Shown in pieces: positions 53,100 through 64,000 of a stretch of DNA of 64,000 bases. Every line of letters starts with the position of its first letter. The stretch's first letter is position 1. Both the position numbers and the translations under genes were made by a program. This DNA is from Heligmosomoides polygyrus polygyrus (taxonomy: Eukaryota > Nematoda > Chromadorea > Rhabditida > Heligmosomidae), in contig OX377205.1 in assembly GCA_947396885.1 (NCBI GenBank), positions 27,963,899-28,027,898 on the forward strand. Direction: 5' to 3'. Under the pieces are notes generated by a model. The model was not told the origin of the DNA. It saw nothing but the letters and a program-made list of their open reading frames with translations, and searched no databases.

Positions 53100-53740
53100 C
53101 GTGATCCTCCAGCTAAGGTATGCCCATATAGAATACCCATCGGGTACAGGAAGAGCTGCTGAAGCACATAAACACCCTACTGAAGTTCGGTGTGTTAAAG
53201 GAATCCAACCCGAATTGGGTCCATAACCTAGTGGTAGTGCAAAAAAGGACAACTCGCTTAGGGTATGCCTCGACATGCGGCCGTTGAACGAAGTGACCTA
53301 AAACTATTCCTGACCCGTACCCTGCTCCCCGCATAGACGATGTTCTGGAAAAGATAAGAGGAAACAATAACTATATCACCCTAGATCTTGCGAGCGGATA
53401 CCTCCAGTTACCCCACGATGAGGAAGGTAGCTTCAAATGTGGCGTCTTGACCGAGGATAAAGTGTATCAAATGACACACTTGCCATTCGGCTTGAAATCA
53501 GCGATTTTCTCGCATCATGGCAAAGGTACTGAGAGGAATGGAACAGAAGTCCTAACATAGATGATATTTTAATCTTTGGTAAAACGTTCGAGAACCACAT
53601 CGATTCGATCAGGAAGGTCCTGACGCGTTTTCGGGAATTCAATCTAAAGGCATCCCCCAAAAATGCATTTTCGCAAAGAAAGAGATCACCTTCTTAGGTC
53701 ACAAGATCGATTAGGAAAGCTATTCTCCGGGAGATTAAAA
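53100..53740 (+). pseudogene. Gypsy-type reverse transcriptase remnant
   Basis: VCPYRIPIG, LLKFGVLKESNPNW, NYITLDLASGYLQL and THLPFGLKSA are Ty3/gypsy RT motifs. The IDDIL active-site segment is present at about 53555, in a different frame and after a stop. Several frameshifts make it non-functional. Confidence 0.85.
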
Positions 53741-53750
53741 CACAAAAGCG

Positions 53751-54062
53751 GTGCAGAATTTTCCAACTCCTAAGAATGCCAGAGAAGTAAAACGCCTCGC
53801 TGGGATGGTTGGGTTCTTTCGAAAATTTATAACTAATTTCGCGACTATAGCAGAGCCCTTCACTAGTCTTACTCGTAAGGATCAGAAATTCCTGTGGGAA
53901 GCTGAGCAACACACTGCTTTTGCTCAATTGAGAAACACGCTCCTAAAAAGGCCAATCTTGGGGTACCCGGATTATGACACACCATTCCACTTTTTCACCG
54001 ACGCTAGCTCTGCAGCCGGTGCGTTGATGCAGGGAGACAAGACCTCTCCGAAAAAGTTCTAA
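53751..54062 (+). pseudogene. Gypsy-type RNase H remnant
   Basis: A 103-codon frame: AREVKRLAGMVGFFRKF, SLTRKDQKFLW and FHFFTDASSAAGALM, the connection and the start of the RNase H domain with its first Asp. A stop follows at 54060. Confidence 0.87.
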
Positions 54063-54539
54063 GCAATCGCGTACTGTAGCAGAACACTCAGCGAAGCCCG
54101 CATGTGGCCAGCAATCGGATAGAACTAGGTGCAATTGTGTACGCGCTAAGGAAATTGAAGCCCTATATATGCCTCTCCGAAGTCATTTTACATTGCGACC
54201 ATAATCCTGTCCTAACTAATGAGCGAAGCAAAACCCATGATAATTTGGCAAGATAGGTGATGGAGCTGCAGAGCTATAGCATTAAAACTGTGCACGTAAG
54301 TGGAACGCAAAATTGGCCGATGCACACTCGCGTGCACAGGAGGGTGATTCCTATTCCACTCCACCTTCAGAGGAGCTCAAAGATATCGCGGAGTTTCCCT
54401 TCAGCTTCTTCTGTTCCCAAGGAGAACGGTCGTCCCTACAGCAAAACCTCGTGCTTGGCGGCGAAAACAATCTCATCGATTTTAGCGAAGAACAAAAACA
54501 AAAGGATCCTTTGTCAGCGCTAATTTTCGAATTCATCAA

Positions 54540-55680
54540 CAAATGAGTGTTCCCAGAAAGAAGTCGGAGAATTTGAGAACCAGGGCAAATGAACAATGCG
54601 AACATTGTGTGGCAAAGAAGGTCGGGTGCCTGTATATCACAAGATCCAAGTATCACAGCAAGCGTGATCTTTTACTAGTACCCGACTCTCTCAAGTCCAT
54701 GATATTCCACGCAAACCATAGCAGCGCTATATCTGGCTGGCCGTCATTTAGGATTTAAGAAAACCCTATCAAAAATAATGCGTAAATATTATTGGTCAGG
54801 GATTCATTCGGATATCAGTAGCTGGTGTAATACGGGCGTAGCTTGACAATTCAGGAGAAAACCTATACCAGCGTTCCGCGGAAATTTGGTCCCAGTTGGC
54901 AAGGCCGTTTCCGAAAGTAGGACTAAATTTATTTGTCCCACTGTGTACAACCGAAAGGAGAAAAATGTCTATTAAACACTCACCTGCTACTACTACGTCA
55001 AATTCCTACTGCTAGTATTACTACTATTTCTACTACTAGATTCCTACTACTAGCACTTTACCTCAAATTTTTATAAGGAATTCTGTAATCTCCTCCATTT
55101 TCAACAGAGGTTCGCCACCCCGTACCACTTAATGGGGAACGGAGCGGTGGAACGCACCTTTAGAACATTCCAAAACATGCTTTCGAAATTCATCAATACC
55201 AAGCAGGAAGATTGGGATTTATGAGTCCTGTGGGTAGCCTTCTATTACAACACATCGGTCAATGAGGCTGCCGGGAAAACACCCTATTTTCTAATGTTTG
55301 GTAGCGATCCCCTTTTCATTATCGATAAAATATTGCAACCCAAACAGCGAGTATAAATCCCTAATTTCGACGAGACCTCAGAATACAAGGTGCAACTGGA
55401 GTCTGCCCTCCAGCTCGCATGGAACAACGAGGCCGAGCAAGCCCGACGCTACAAAGAGAGCAAGAAGCAGTGCTACGACAAAGATTTGAGACTGTCATCA
55501 ATTAAAATAGGCGATAGGGTTCTAATGTGCATCTTCAAAGTCGGGCTCTTTAGAAGGCTGTGTTTCCCTTGGTTAAGTCAGCTTAGGGTAGTAGACATCG
55601 AATTTCCCAATGCAACAATCGTGAGCATAACCTCCCCACGCTCTCCTCCGAGAAAGGTTCATCTCAGATAAAGTTGTTTC
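54540..55680 (+). pseudogene. Gypsy-type integrase remnant
   Basis: GRHLGFKKTLSKIMRKYYW near 54740 is the end of the integrase zinc-binding domain. The central catalytic region is missing, and a TAC/CTA-rich low-complexity tract lies at about 54980-55060. The sequence resumes with PYHLMGNGAVERTFRTFQ, then NEAAGKTPYFLMFG at 55115-55310 and ends in a basic C-terminal segment (ARRYKESKKQCYDKDLRLSS). Stops interrupt it. Confidence 0.82.
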
Positions 55681-55763
55681 TCGAACCAACTCGCTCAGCG
55701 TCTACGCTTCCGTCGATTCCCGAAGAGGAATCAGAGCTTTCATCAGCAAACAGGCGAGGAGAA

Positions 55764-56300
55764 TGTGATGACCATTGAAACGATCGACGGCTCGGCGGCG
55801 CGCTCAACCCCGTCGCAACCGCCAGTCTCTTCTGCTCGACAACCTAACACACCCGTACAGTCCTCGCTCGCGGAGAGGTCCTCGCTAGCCGTTTCACTAC
55901 TTTGGTACCTGCCTCCGTAGTCCTAATCCTAGGCAGTGACGTCGATTCTCTCACTAATCTTCATGTTTTAGAGACGATTTTAGTTGAAATTCTATAAAAT
56001 CGTGAACTACGATTTTGCCGTTTCGTAATTGGTCAGCCTCGCGCCAACCCTGTTGGCTCATGGATCTCCCCTCCGAGAACCCCTTGTCTCAGCTTTTACA
56101 CTTCATCGTCCACTGCATTAATTGTTCTAGCGCCTCATTTTTTTCATTTGCTCTTATATTCTTACATTTAATCTAAACAACAAGCTCTTCCTCAGCAATT
56201 GATATCCTTACATCGATATTACTCCTTCGCATGTACAGACTTCTCTCATTTTGAGAATCTTACATCTCATACAAAAACAGGTGAAGAATCACAGTACAAT
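55764..56300. other. Possible LTR region, otherwise unassigned
   Basis: Begins TGTGATGACC after a purine tract. No second copy is visible in the window, so the LTR interpretation is weak. Confidence 0.3.
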
Positions 56301-57060
56301 TTCACCGTCCCCTACAAAAAACGAGAGCAGTCAGTTACCAGGAAACCGAACCCGGTGCGCTCGCCGACCAGGTACAGGCTCCATCTTTGCAGTCTGGCGG
56401 TGTGCCTACCCAACCCAAGAACCAACCAAGGTTGATTAGCGCTGCACGCTATATGAGGTCCCAAAAGCTCCGCTATAAAACACCGGGCGAAAGGATGGTA
56501 CATTCGTTCTATAGTCATCCAAGGAAACACAACACTCTATAGTCATCCAAGGAAACACGCGCCTAAACCGGCTCACTTCGATTCACTACAATATGACCCC
56601 AACATTCGGACACAGGACTTTGAGGAAATTGGGAATGCCGGTTACTCTGGCCTAAAGGGGTTATTTAACCAACCAGATCAAAACCACCCGACCGCTTGTA
56701 ATCAACCTAGGATCCTCGATGCGGTGAGCCCACTTTCAATCGAGAGCTTCCGCAACATGCACAGCATTTTTGAAATGCTTGAGCTTCGTGAGGAAAAAAG
56801 ATCTTATTTTTATCCCAGAAGCGAAAGTGGGTGATGCGAACCAGTGGAAACGCTCTAGTGGACGGTGAAGGATTACCAAACCTACCCAGTTCTTACAGAA
56901 ATGAAACCCTATTTGGGACAGAGACGGTTCACGTCAACTTTGTCTTCCTTATCGCATTGATTTATATAACATCTCCTTGGATCAATTCGCGGTTTGTGCT
57001 AAAACGGGCAAAAGGGGATTCGGCGTCAGAAAAGTATTAGGGGATTTAAGCCAATTGAGG
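56300..57060 (+). pseudogene. Broken coding-like sequence downstream of pol (gag- or third-ORF-like, unassigned)
   Basis: Successive frames read like protein: YQETEPGALADQVQAPSLQ, LISAARYMRSQKLRYK, then after a shift YDPNIRTQDFEEIGNAGYSG and SIESFRNMHSIFEMLEL, and then TSGNALVDGEGLPNLP in another. The first break coincides with a tandem duplication of about 28 bp (CTATAGTCATCCAAGGAAAC at about 56511 and 56539). It may be gag of a neighbouring element or a third ORF; I do not recognise it. Confidence 0.4.
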
Positions 57061-60000
57061 CTTAAAGAAACTGATTTGAATAGGGGATTCAGTTTGGGTC
57101 TATTCAATGGTACCCACAACGGAGTTTGCATCCTCCGATACGTCCCTTCCAGCTGACCTCAGAGAAGCGTCCAGCCCATCTAGCTCGACAATATGGCGCG
57201 CCTGGCGCTTTGCTCTAATCTAATCTGCCACGCGGTGCGGCACCGCGGTCGCCATAGGTATCGATTTTTCGCGCCTGATCATCATCTACTACAACTATAT
57301 TGCTAGACACAACTATAAACTGGAGGTAAAACGAACGCAGTAGCGACGAAATTTCCGGGAGGTTGGGCGAGTTTTGGCACCGTATGCCGGTGGTCGTTGC
57401 AGGACCTAACAAGTGGATCAATCGGTGAGCAGGTGGGAATCGAGTAAACGCTTATGAGCCTTGGGAAGCGGCTCCAAAGCACTTGTTGAGATACTAGGTT
57501 GAAACCTAACATTTATCTCGCTTCATATTCCTTTTTTTGCTTCGCACATGGCGGATTCAAATCATCTGTTCAGCACAAAAAGCTATCATAGACACAGGAG
57601 CAAAGGAATGTTGCGTAGAGAAAAAGTACTAGTTCAGTAGAGAGCGATGATTGTTTTACATTTGGCGTTATGTGGAAATTGTTCCTGTTCTTCTAAAATA
57701 AGCCCTCATTCTGCAAAAGCTAAGGAGGAAGAAGACCACCTAAATGGGAGGAGTACTGGTGACATCGCCCCTGCGATAGTGAGAATTAGTGCGCTGTGCG
57801 CACACGAGGAAAACAAAACGACTGGTGCAAACTGATAGAAAAGGAAAAGGGAAACAACCTGGTCGTAGAGAAGTCGATGGGAGAAAAGGAAACCGATGCG
57901 AACTGTAAAAAAAAAACAATGAAGAAATAAAATCGAAATAAGAACATCTAGAGAAGGCTAGTAAGGAATGATTTAGAGAAAACACGGAACAGAAACGAAA
58001 AATGTATGAAAAATAGAACGAAACTTCTTGCTAGGTACCGCAGCGACTGTCTGTATACGATACGAACTCATAGCTACTTTGGTAGCTTTAGACGCAAGTG
58101 CTGAATATGAGATATTGCATATTGCGTCTTTAGAAGCATATATAGACAAACGACGGTTGAAATTACGGTTTAGACACTGATGTTAATCCGTAGACAATTT
58201 CATGAATATCTGTATCACCTCTTCTAAAGCATCACACATTCAAGCACAAACAAGTGTAAAATCAGAAATTAGGTCTTAGTTGTTTCGTGAACAAGCACTG
58301 TTTCAGATTTTTGTTGAAGTCCAGCAATTTTTGCATGATTCTTTGCAGCGCAATCTTCTTATGATAGAAGATTAGTTGTCAAATGTGCTTGTCAAATCAA
58401 GGCGCTATACGTTTCAAAAAATTTTGAGTACAATTACAATTTATTGTACAAATATATTAAAAATTTATTGCAACAATTGAATACTGATCGAGTTTCTAAT
58501 CAGCCCACTGAGAACATCTTGTCGAAGAAGTGAGATATGCCGCAAGCAACGCTGCTGGATGGTCGGGAAAAACGAGTCCGCGTGAACCTTTACATGTGGA
58601 ATGTCGCGACTCTTTTTTAAATCTCCGGCTTCATTCAGCACCTACTAGCAGGGCAGCATGACAGACTTTTCTTAAGATAAAAATGTTTCGTCAACAAACT
58701 CGGCAAAGGAACCCAAAATCCAGTCCTTCCGGCGCATAACAGACGACAGCAGCTGGCAAGGAACTTTGATGGAAACGGTCGAAGTAGGCAAAAACGGTTG
58801 CGCTACAACGGCAGATTCATTCACCCCGGAGGCGTTTTCCTTATCAGATTCATTTCAGCTTTTTATCCGGTAGAAGTTCTCTGATAAAGCTCTACAACGG
58901 CGAAAATAACGCGGAAATAAACGACGGATCCCGAAAACCCTCTCGTTCCCAAAACGCAGCGCAGACTTGCTGTGCGATCTCCAACTCCAATCGTAGTGTA
59001 TAACGCAGCATGTGCTTAAATGTAATAAAATATCTATTGCATGGGCAACCATGTGAATTAATGAAAAAGTAAATATAACATTAAAAAAAACTTCATCTGT
59101 AGAAGTTAATGTGCAGCACTGTAGGTGCTACTTAAGGGCTTTCAAATTGCCGGTGCTCGTGTTGCAGCGACTAGCATCGAGAAGGGGAAGGAGTCCGATG
59201 CGTGTTGCAAGCTCCGCCTCGTGCGACACGACACCTGCGAGCGTGCAGTCTGCAGCCGTCGCCTCTGGATGATTGCCAACTGAGCTCGATCGGCCATGCA
59301 CTTTTTTGTGAAATTCGAGTTGTCCCATTAAGCGGCTCGGTTGAACTTGTCAGTTACCCTTATGGCGATCATGTTATTTGTGACCTCCAAGATACTAATT
59401 GTTTCTGTGTACTGTTGCCGTTGCCTCTTCTTCAATCGTTCGCGATAGGCCGAAGTCATTCAAATTGCAGGTTTTCACCCTCAGCCAACAAACGCATCAC
59501 TACAGCGCATTGTATCCATGGTTACACTTGTTCGCTGACGCCTCTCGCCGCGCCAGTAGATCGCCTCGGCATACATTTTGACACAATTAACAAGATGAGC
59601 GGCTCCGAATAAGCTTCTAGTTGTTTAAAGCGGAATTCACGGAAAGTTGTCGTCGTTGAATGCTCCAAGTGTAACGCCCTTAGCCCTAGATTTTCTATTA
59701 GCGATATTATCGGGCGCTTTTTGAGATGAGAACCCCTGGGTCGCAATAGCTGGACGGCCCCACAACCGCTGACAGAGCCCTATGGTAAAGGCGACGCATC
59801 TTAGCATTGTTTAGGCGTAGGTATGTGTGTTTTCTGACGAGGTAGAGGCGCTACCCATTGTTTTCATTGGAGCTCAGTAACACTAAGATTTGGTAGAGCT
59901 AGAGCTCTCTACACAAAAAAAACAATTTCAACTTTATTCACTTAGTTTAAATCTACAATTCAAACCACTATGAAGGAGTAGAAGTTTCTTAGTCTACGCA

Positions 60001-60182
60001 ACCATTAGGGTAGCTAGAGGAAGACAAGGAAAGAAGGAGGAAGAAGAAAATCCATTCTTAGAGGACAAGGATTCATGATGATAGCAATGCCATATCAGAG
60101 AACCATGGCGAGGGAAAGAGGAAGAAGTTTTGGCAGACGTCGGGAGCCTTGCTGCTCTGCCCGTATGTCCCCCTCTGTCTGT
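57061..60182. other. No recognisable feature
   Basis: Anonymous sequence with open frames up to 136 codons (59202-59612) that match nothing I know. Confidence 0.35.
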
Positions 60183-60266
60183 CGGAAAACCAAATAAGTC
60201 TGCCGATGGACCACAACTGGAGAGAGCTCCAGTTGTGGTCCATCGGCAGAGTTATTTGGTTTTCCG
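60183..60266. repeat. 84-bp near-perfect palindrome
   Basis: CGGAAAACCAAATAAGTCTG, CCGATGGACCACAACTGGAG and a tiny central loop, then the complement through 60266. One arm has AAGTC where the other has GAGTT, so they differ by about a base. Confidence 0.88.
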
Positions 60267-60708
60267 TGTTGTGAAGGATCGGCGTCTGAACCGCTAGTAC
60301 GATGAATAGGTGTTTACGTCCATATCAGGATATTACTTCCATCGTCCTTTTCCCGATATTTTTGTATACTTCCATCGTCCTCATTGGATATGTCTAACGA
60401 AGGTCAAAGAGGTCACCGTGGAGTTTCTCAAAGCGACCTATATAGGGTTGTAGGGCGTTGTATGGGAAGCACCATAGTGGTTTCCAAATTTCCTGCGGAC
60501 CTCTGGGTAGGTCAAAAATGGCAAAAAACTGTATCGCTTCAGTACGGGCAGATAACGCAAAACTGACGCCTGGAATACTCCTGTCGTGCCCACAAATAGT
60601 CCTGAAAAAGGTTCCGAGCTTCAGTCATTGCTAGAACCTAGGAATTGATTAATTCCTAATTGAAGCGAGACGGCGCATTCACGGGAGGCGCGCGCCACTA
60701 GGGCCCTA

Positions 60709-60781
60709 GCGACTGGATGGCCGAGTGGTTAGCGTGGCTGACTTGCGGAAGAGAGGTCGGGGGTTCGATTCCAGCGTGTGG
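60709..60781 (+). tRNA. tRNA-like sequence (Ser/Leu-type, probably pseudo)
   Basis: Has a good A box (TGGCCGAGTGG) and an exact B box (GGTTCGATTCC) at tRNA-like spacing. The acceptor ends (GCGACTGG and CCAGCGTGTGG) do not pair well and the anticodon arm is irregular, so it is more likely a tRNA-derived promoter/SINE head than a working tRNA. Confidence 0.55.
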
Positions 60782-60966
60782 TTTCTCAAGCATGTGCATC
60801 TTGTTTCGGAAGTTCTCATGTTATGTACATATGTGTTGTATGTTACACATACACCATATCACAGAAGGCTGAAATCAGGGTTGGAAATCGAATATGACAC
60901 CCAGTCGTGACAGAAAAGCACTTTACTGTAGCAAAAACGCAAGATGTGCGCCCAGCAATGCAGAAA

Positions 60967-61035
60967 CCACACCGCCGGAACCCTGGACTTCTCTGCCGCA
61001 AGTCCGCCACGCTAACCACTCGGCCATCCAGTCGC
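60967..61035 (-). tRNA. tRNA-like sequence in the opposite arm (pseudo)
   Basis: The minus strand repeats GCGACTGGATGGCCGAGTGG and TTAGCGTGGCGGACTTGCGG. The B box is damaged (GGGTTCCGGC). Confidence 0.55.
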
Positions 61036-61321
61036 TGGCGCCCCAGTGGCGCGCACCTCCCGTGACTCGCTTCAATTAGGAATTAATCAATTCCTAGGTT
61101 CTAAGCTCCAAACCTTTTGCAGTACTATTTGTGGGCACGACCAGGGTATTCCAGGCGTCAGTTTTGTGTTATCGGCCCGCACTGAAGCGATACAGTTTTT
61201 TGCCAATTTTGACCTACTCAGAGGCAGGAAATTTGGAAACCACTATGATGCTTCCCAGACAACGCCCTACAACTCTATATAGGTCGCGTTGAGGAACTCC
61301 ACGGTGACCTCTTTGACCTTC

Positions 61322-62809
61322 CTCTTAAGTTATACTTGCACAAGCATTTTCCCTGATTACATTCAGAAGTACAGCTGATGTTTATTAGAGCGACTAGGGT
61401 TCAAAAATTTTCCTTTCACAGGCGCTTGATTCCCTTTGAAAGATGAAGATTTCTTACGAGTAAAGCATTGTTTTCATCGTGGATCCCTGTCATTTGAAGT
61501 GCGTTGCATTGGATGAGACAAACGAGCTCCCCTGCAACTGTCACACTTGTTAGGTGCTGCAAATGCATTGATGTCAATGCATTCCAAATGCCACACAACA
61601 AATCAGTATTTGAAGGGTGAGCAGAATTTCAGGTAACTCAACTCACTCAAGCTCTGCAAGGTGCTCACCGTCGAGAAATGTGTTCTGGATGAATCACATG
61701 CTTCACTGGCCATGAGGCAGGCCACCTGTCGGCCATGCCTGCAAGTCCGAATGATACGTAACTCTTAAGGAAAAAATCAACCGAAGAGCAGGCATGTCAA
61801 ATAAGTGAGGTTCCCTTCGCTAAACAGCGAATAAACGATGGGCCACATGGGCCTTGCGGAAATTGACACTATTTTGGCTGAAAAGCTCTAGTCCTTCGGT
61901 TGGTCCCACCACTGCAATTGAGCGAGTGTTGCGTTGAGTGCGCCGTCAAAGTCGATGACATGGGTAAAGAGCGAGGATAATCCGTGAATAACCTGAAAAA
62001 CGGCAGCTCAACGATAACCGAGAAAGGTTACCTTCATAATGGTACAATTACGGTGACGCCGAATCGGAAACTAACCTGGTTATCTAGTACAATCTTCTCG
62101 ACAGAAGAAAGTGCATGTCATGTCTCTAATTAGCTATTCATCGTTCGCAACGTTTTCATATTTCATTCATAACTCCGGGACTTCTTCTTCGAAGGAGTTG
62201 CTGATGCCGTATCGTTCAACGTTCGTTGTTGCACCGATGTCTGCACCATGAGGTTGTGTATAATCCGAACGAAAGCAAGAATTTTTTTTTCAGACGAATT
62301 CTTCAGACAAATTCAGGCGCTTCTTCGGTTCGAGGTGGCTTCTCTGGATGTGTATGACCTTATGAATAGCGGTGCCGTGCGGAAGCCTAGGTCGACCAGA
62401 AAATGACACAGGCCTTCAAAAAAGAAGATATTGCTTACCAGAGCATGTGAAATCTCAGGTACTGACATTGCCAACATTCAACCGTTGCAGTGGTTTGGGA
62501 AAATCGACGTCGTGCTGTTCGAGAAAAGTTTTCCTTGGACTATCCAAAAAACCCGTGAATCGGAACGCCTTCCTGAAGCCTCTAAGTGTTTAAATGCCCG
62601 GTGATCTACACAAGTCAAGCACGATATTCATTACTTGAATCATCGAGAACGCATTTATAATTTCGGTCTGCCGGTGGTAAAGGTGCGATGCTATAGAATC
62701 CTTTGTAGTTGCAGAAGCTGAAGCCGCCTTAACTCGGAACTGTAATGGGTAGATAATTACTTTCTAATTGTGGAATTCCTTAAAAGTAAGTAATATCACC
62801 TACCATATA

Positions 62810-62859
<50 letters not shown>

Positions 62860-64000
62860 AATTGATTTCGTAGTATTCAAATCTCACAATCTCACGGAAC
62901 AAAAAGAAGTAGGGTAGGTGTCAAGATGAACGAGCTATTCACTCAGTACTCAACAACTTTGCGAACCACTAAAAGTAAAAGAACATGGTGCAAATCAACA
63001 ATTTATTCCACAGCTGCAGCTCAACAATTCACTACTTCTGAAGTGAAATGAGCGCATACGAGGAAAAACAAAAACACCCCCATCCATAAAAAGTGAAAAC
63101 ACTGGACTAAATGAGGTTCGGATGTCTCCGTACAATTTGTCCTCTTCTTATTCTGTTAGCAGCTTCATAATGTTGGCTCTAAGCTGCTTAACTCGGAGCG
63201 GGAAGTTCCGTGAGTGCTAGTCACGAAGTTCCCTCAATTATGTCAAAGCAGCAATCAATAATGATATAACGTGCAAACGACGCTGTAAAAGCGGAAAAAC
63301 TTGTGCTTAGTGGACAGAGGAAGTGCCTCGCCCATGGCGTCGCTAGTTGCACAACCACAACATCGGCGTTGTAGCAAATCAGAAAAATTTAGAGAAAACA
63401 AAAGCAAGAAACCTATAGATTGGAAAACTAGAAACTAAGGAGAACTAAATAGCAATGCTAATATTCGAAGACTCTAAATCTAAAACTGAAAGCCAGCAAA
63501 CATAAAAATTAGAATACTGGAAAACAAAAAAATAAAAACTGGTGTAACATTCTCCTCAAAAAATATTTGTCTTGCTTCTTTTGAAATCGTAAGCGACTTT
63601 GCTGGTCGTCCTCGTTTGGAGTCGTAGTGAACGTACAAGAAAGAAATGAAGAAAGAAAGGAGGAAAGGAAATCGTTTACTACGTTGTGCTTGGAAAGTGC
63701 GTGCGTGAGAAAAGATAAAGAGGGTGATTACGAAAGCAAATAAAAAGGGTAAAAAGTAACTCACAAACAAAAACAACGAGAAGCCGCGTGTGGAGTAATT
63801 ACGAACAAAAAGGGAGTAAAACGCTTATCGTCCAAAAAGGAAAGGCGGAAATGCTGAATTTAGAAGGACGTTCCCTACGGCTCTTTCTTGGGTTGTTCTA
63901 CAGGATGGAATCATTGAAATAATGGGGACAAGAAAGATATTCTACGAAGGTTCCAGAACCAGCCGAGGCGCAGCGTTTGCATGTTCGCACGGGCAGGAAC
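61322..64000. other. No recognisable gene; (TA)n microsatellite
   Basis: A (TA)n run lies at about 62811-62855. Small open frames (up to 98 codons) have no family match. Confidence 0.4.

Larger units (their letters stand above)
51000..55763 (+). mobile_element. Decayed Ty3/gypsy-type retroelement
   Basis: Pieces of one pol gene occur in order on the plus strand: a possible degenerate zinc-knuckle region near 51110, a protease-like or linker region (51364-52050), RT (53100-53700), RNase H (53750-54060), integrase zinc-binding and C-terminal parts (54540-55500). A 5'-truncated CR1 LINE interrupts the region before RT. Many stops and frameshifts occur and the integrase core is mostly missing. 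An A/G-rich GGCGAGGAGAA at 55753-55763 followed by TGTGATGACC could be a polypurine tract and LTR start, but I found no matching 5' LTR. It is a dead copy. Confidence 0.75.
60399..61321. mobile_element. Foldback element with tRNA-like sequences in both arms
   Basis: Arms of about 380 bp start GAAGGTCAAAGAGGTCACCG and end with its complement. Shared blocks include GGAATTGATTAATTCCTA/TAGGAATTGATTAATTCC, the CACCATAGTGGTTTCCAAATT segment and the tRNA-like segment. About 185 bp separate the arms. No transposase is seen. The left arm's tRNA-like unit is better preserved than the right arm's. Confidence 0.8.

Noticed and set aside
59202..59612. 136-codon open frame as a gene
   Set aside because: No recognisable motif, no splice or polyA context; overlaps an opposed frame.
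60709..60781. Functional tRNA-Ser or tRNA-Leu gene
   Set aside because: A and B boxes are good but acceptor ends do not pair and the anticodon arm is irregular; the unit lies in a repeated foldback.
1..64000. CRISPR-like arrays or phage/bacterial defence systems
   Set aside because: No regularly spaced short repeats and no prokaryotic gene organisation; introns and nematode-type repeats show a eukaryotic chromosome.

Overview
The window looks like a chromosomal piece of a nematode genome, most likely a clade V strongylid such as a hookworm. The evidence is three cuticle collagen genes with the short first exon, short intron and Gly-X-Y organisation of nematode collagens, U/C-rich acceptor sites just before the start codons (trans-splicing style), and a repeat load of RTE- and CR1-clade LINEs, mariner elements and many foldback MITEs. 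The species is an inference; nothing here identifies it.

The only host genes I can defend are the collagens: a near-identical pair in divergent orientation (10484-11511 minus and 30884-31911 plus, three amino-acid differences in 323) and an unrelated third (46602-47728 plus). The pair is duplicated with about 250 bp of promoter and about 100 bp of 3' flank, so both copies keep the TATA-like box, the acceptor site, a 56-nt intron and the polyA signal.

Layout. 0-5 kb: tRNA-half foldback, a hammerhead/Penelope-like motif, a 1.35 kb foldback flanked by TTA, an AT-rich foldback and a GC-rich palindrome. 5-9.6 kb: an RTE LINE split by a nearly full-length CR1-type LINE with an 8-bp target duplication. 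10.4-11.8 kb: collagen copy 1. 12-14 kb: a mariner plus an inverted partial copy. 15.7-16.85 kb: GC-rich repeat island. 17.5-18 kb: internally deleted RTE. 18.9-22.7 kb: TTA foldback, TTAA MITE and SINE-like repeats. 22.9-25.8 kb: a mariner remnant split by a 2.1 kb foldback element. 26.1-29.6 kb: decayed CR1. 30.6-32 kb: collagen copy 2. 32.6-36.9 kb: SINE-like repeats, second tRNA-half foldback and RTE remnant. 37.3-38.5 kb: mariner. 39.7-42.2 kb: 204-bp palindrome with an 8-bp duplication, a 1 kb mariner-type MITE and a CR1 remnant. 43.3-44.6 kb: two mariner remnants. 46.2-48.4 kb: SINE-like copies around collagen 3. 51-57 kb: decayed Ty3/gypsy-type retroelement cut by a 5'-truncated CR1. 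60.2-61.3 kb: a palindrome and a foldback whose arms carry tRNA-like pol III promoters. The rest is anonymous AT-rich DNA.

I see no operon, CRISPR or bacterial-type system. The main interest is the record of nested insertions, several with readable target duplications (one with a paralogous empty site), and the repeated association of tRNA-derived sequence with foldback structures. All coordinates and repeat relations were read by eye, without alignment software.
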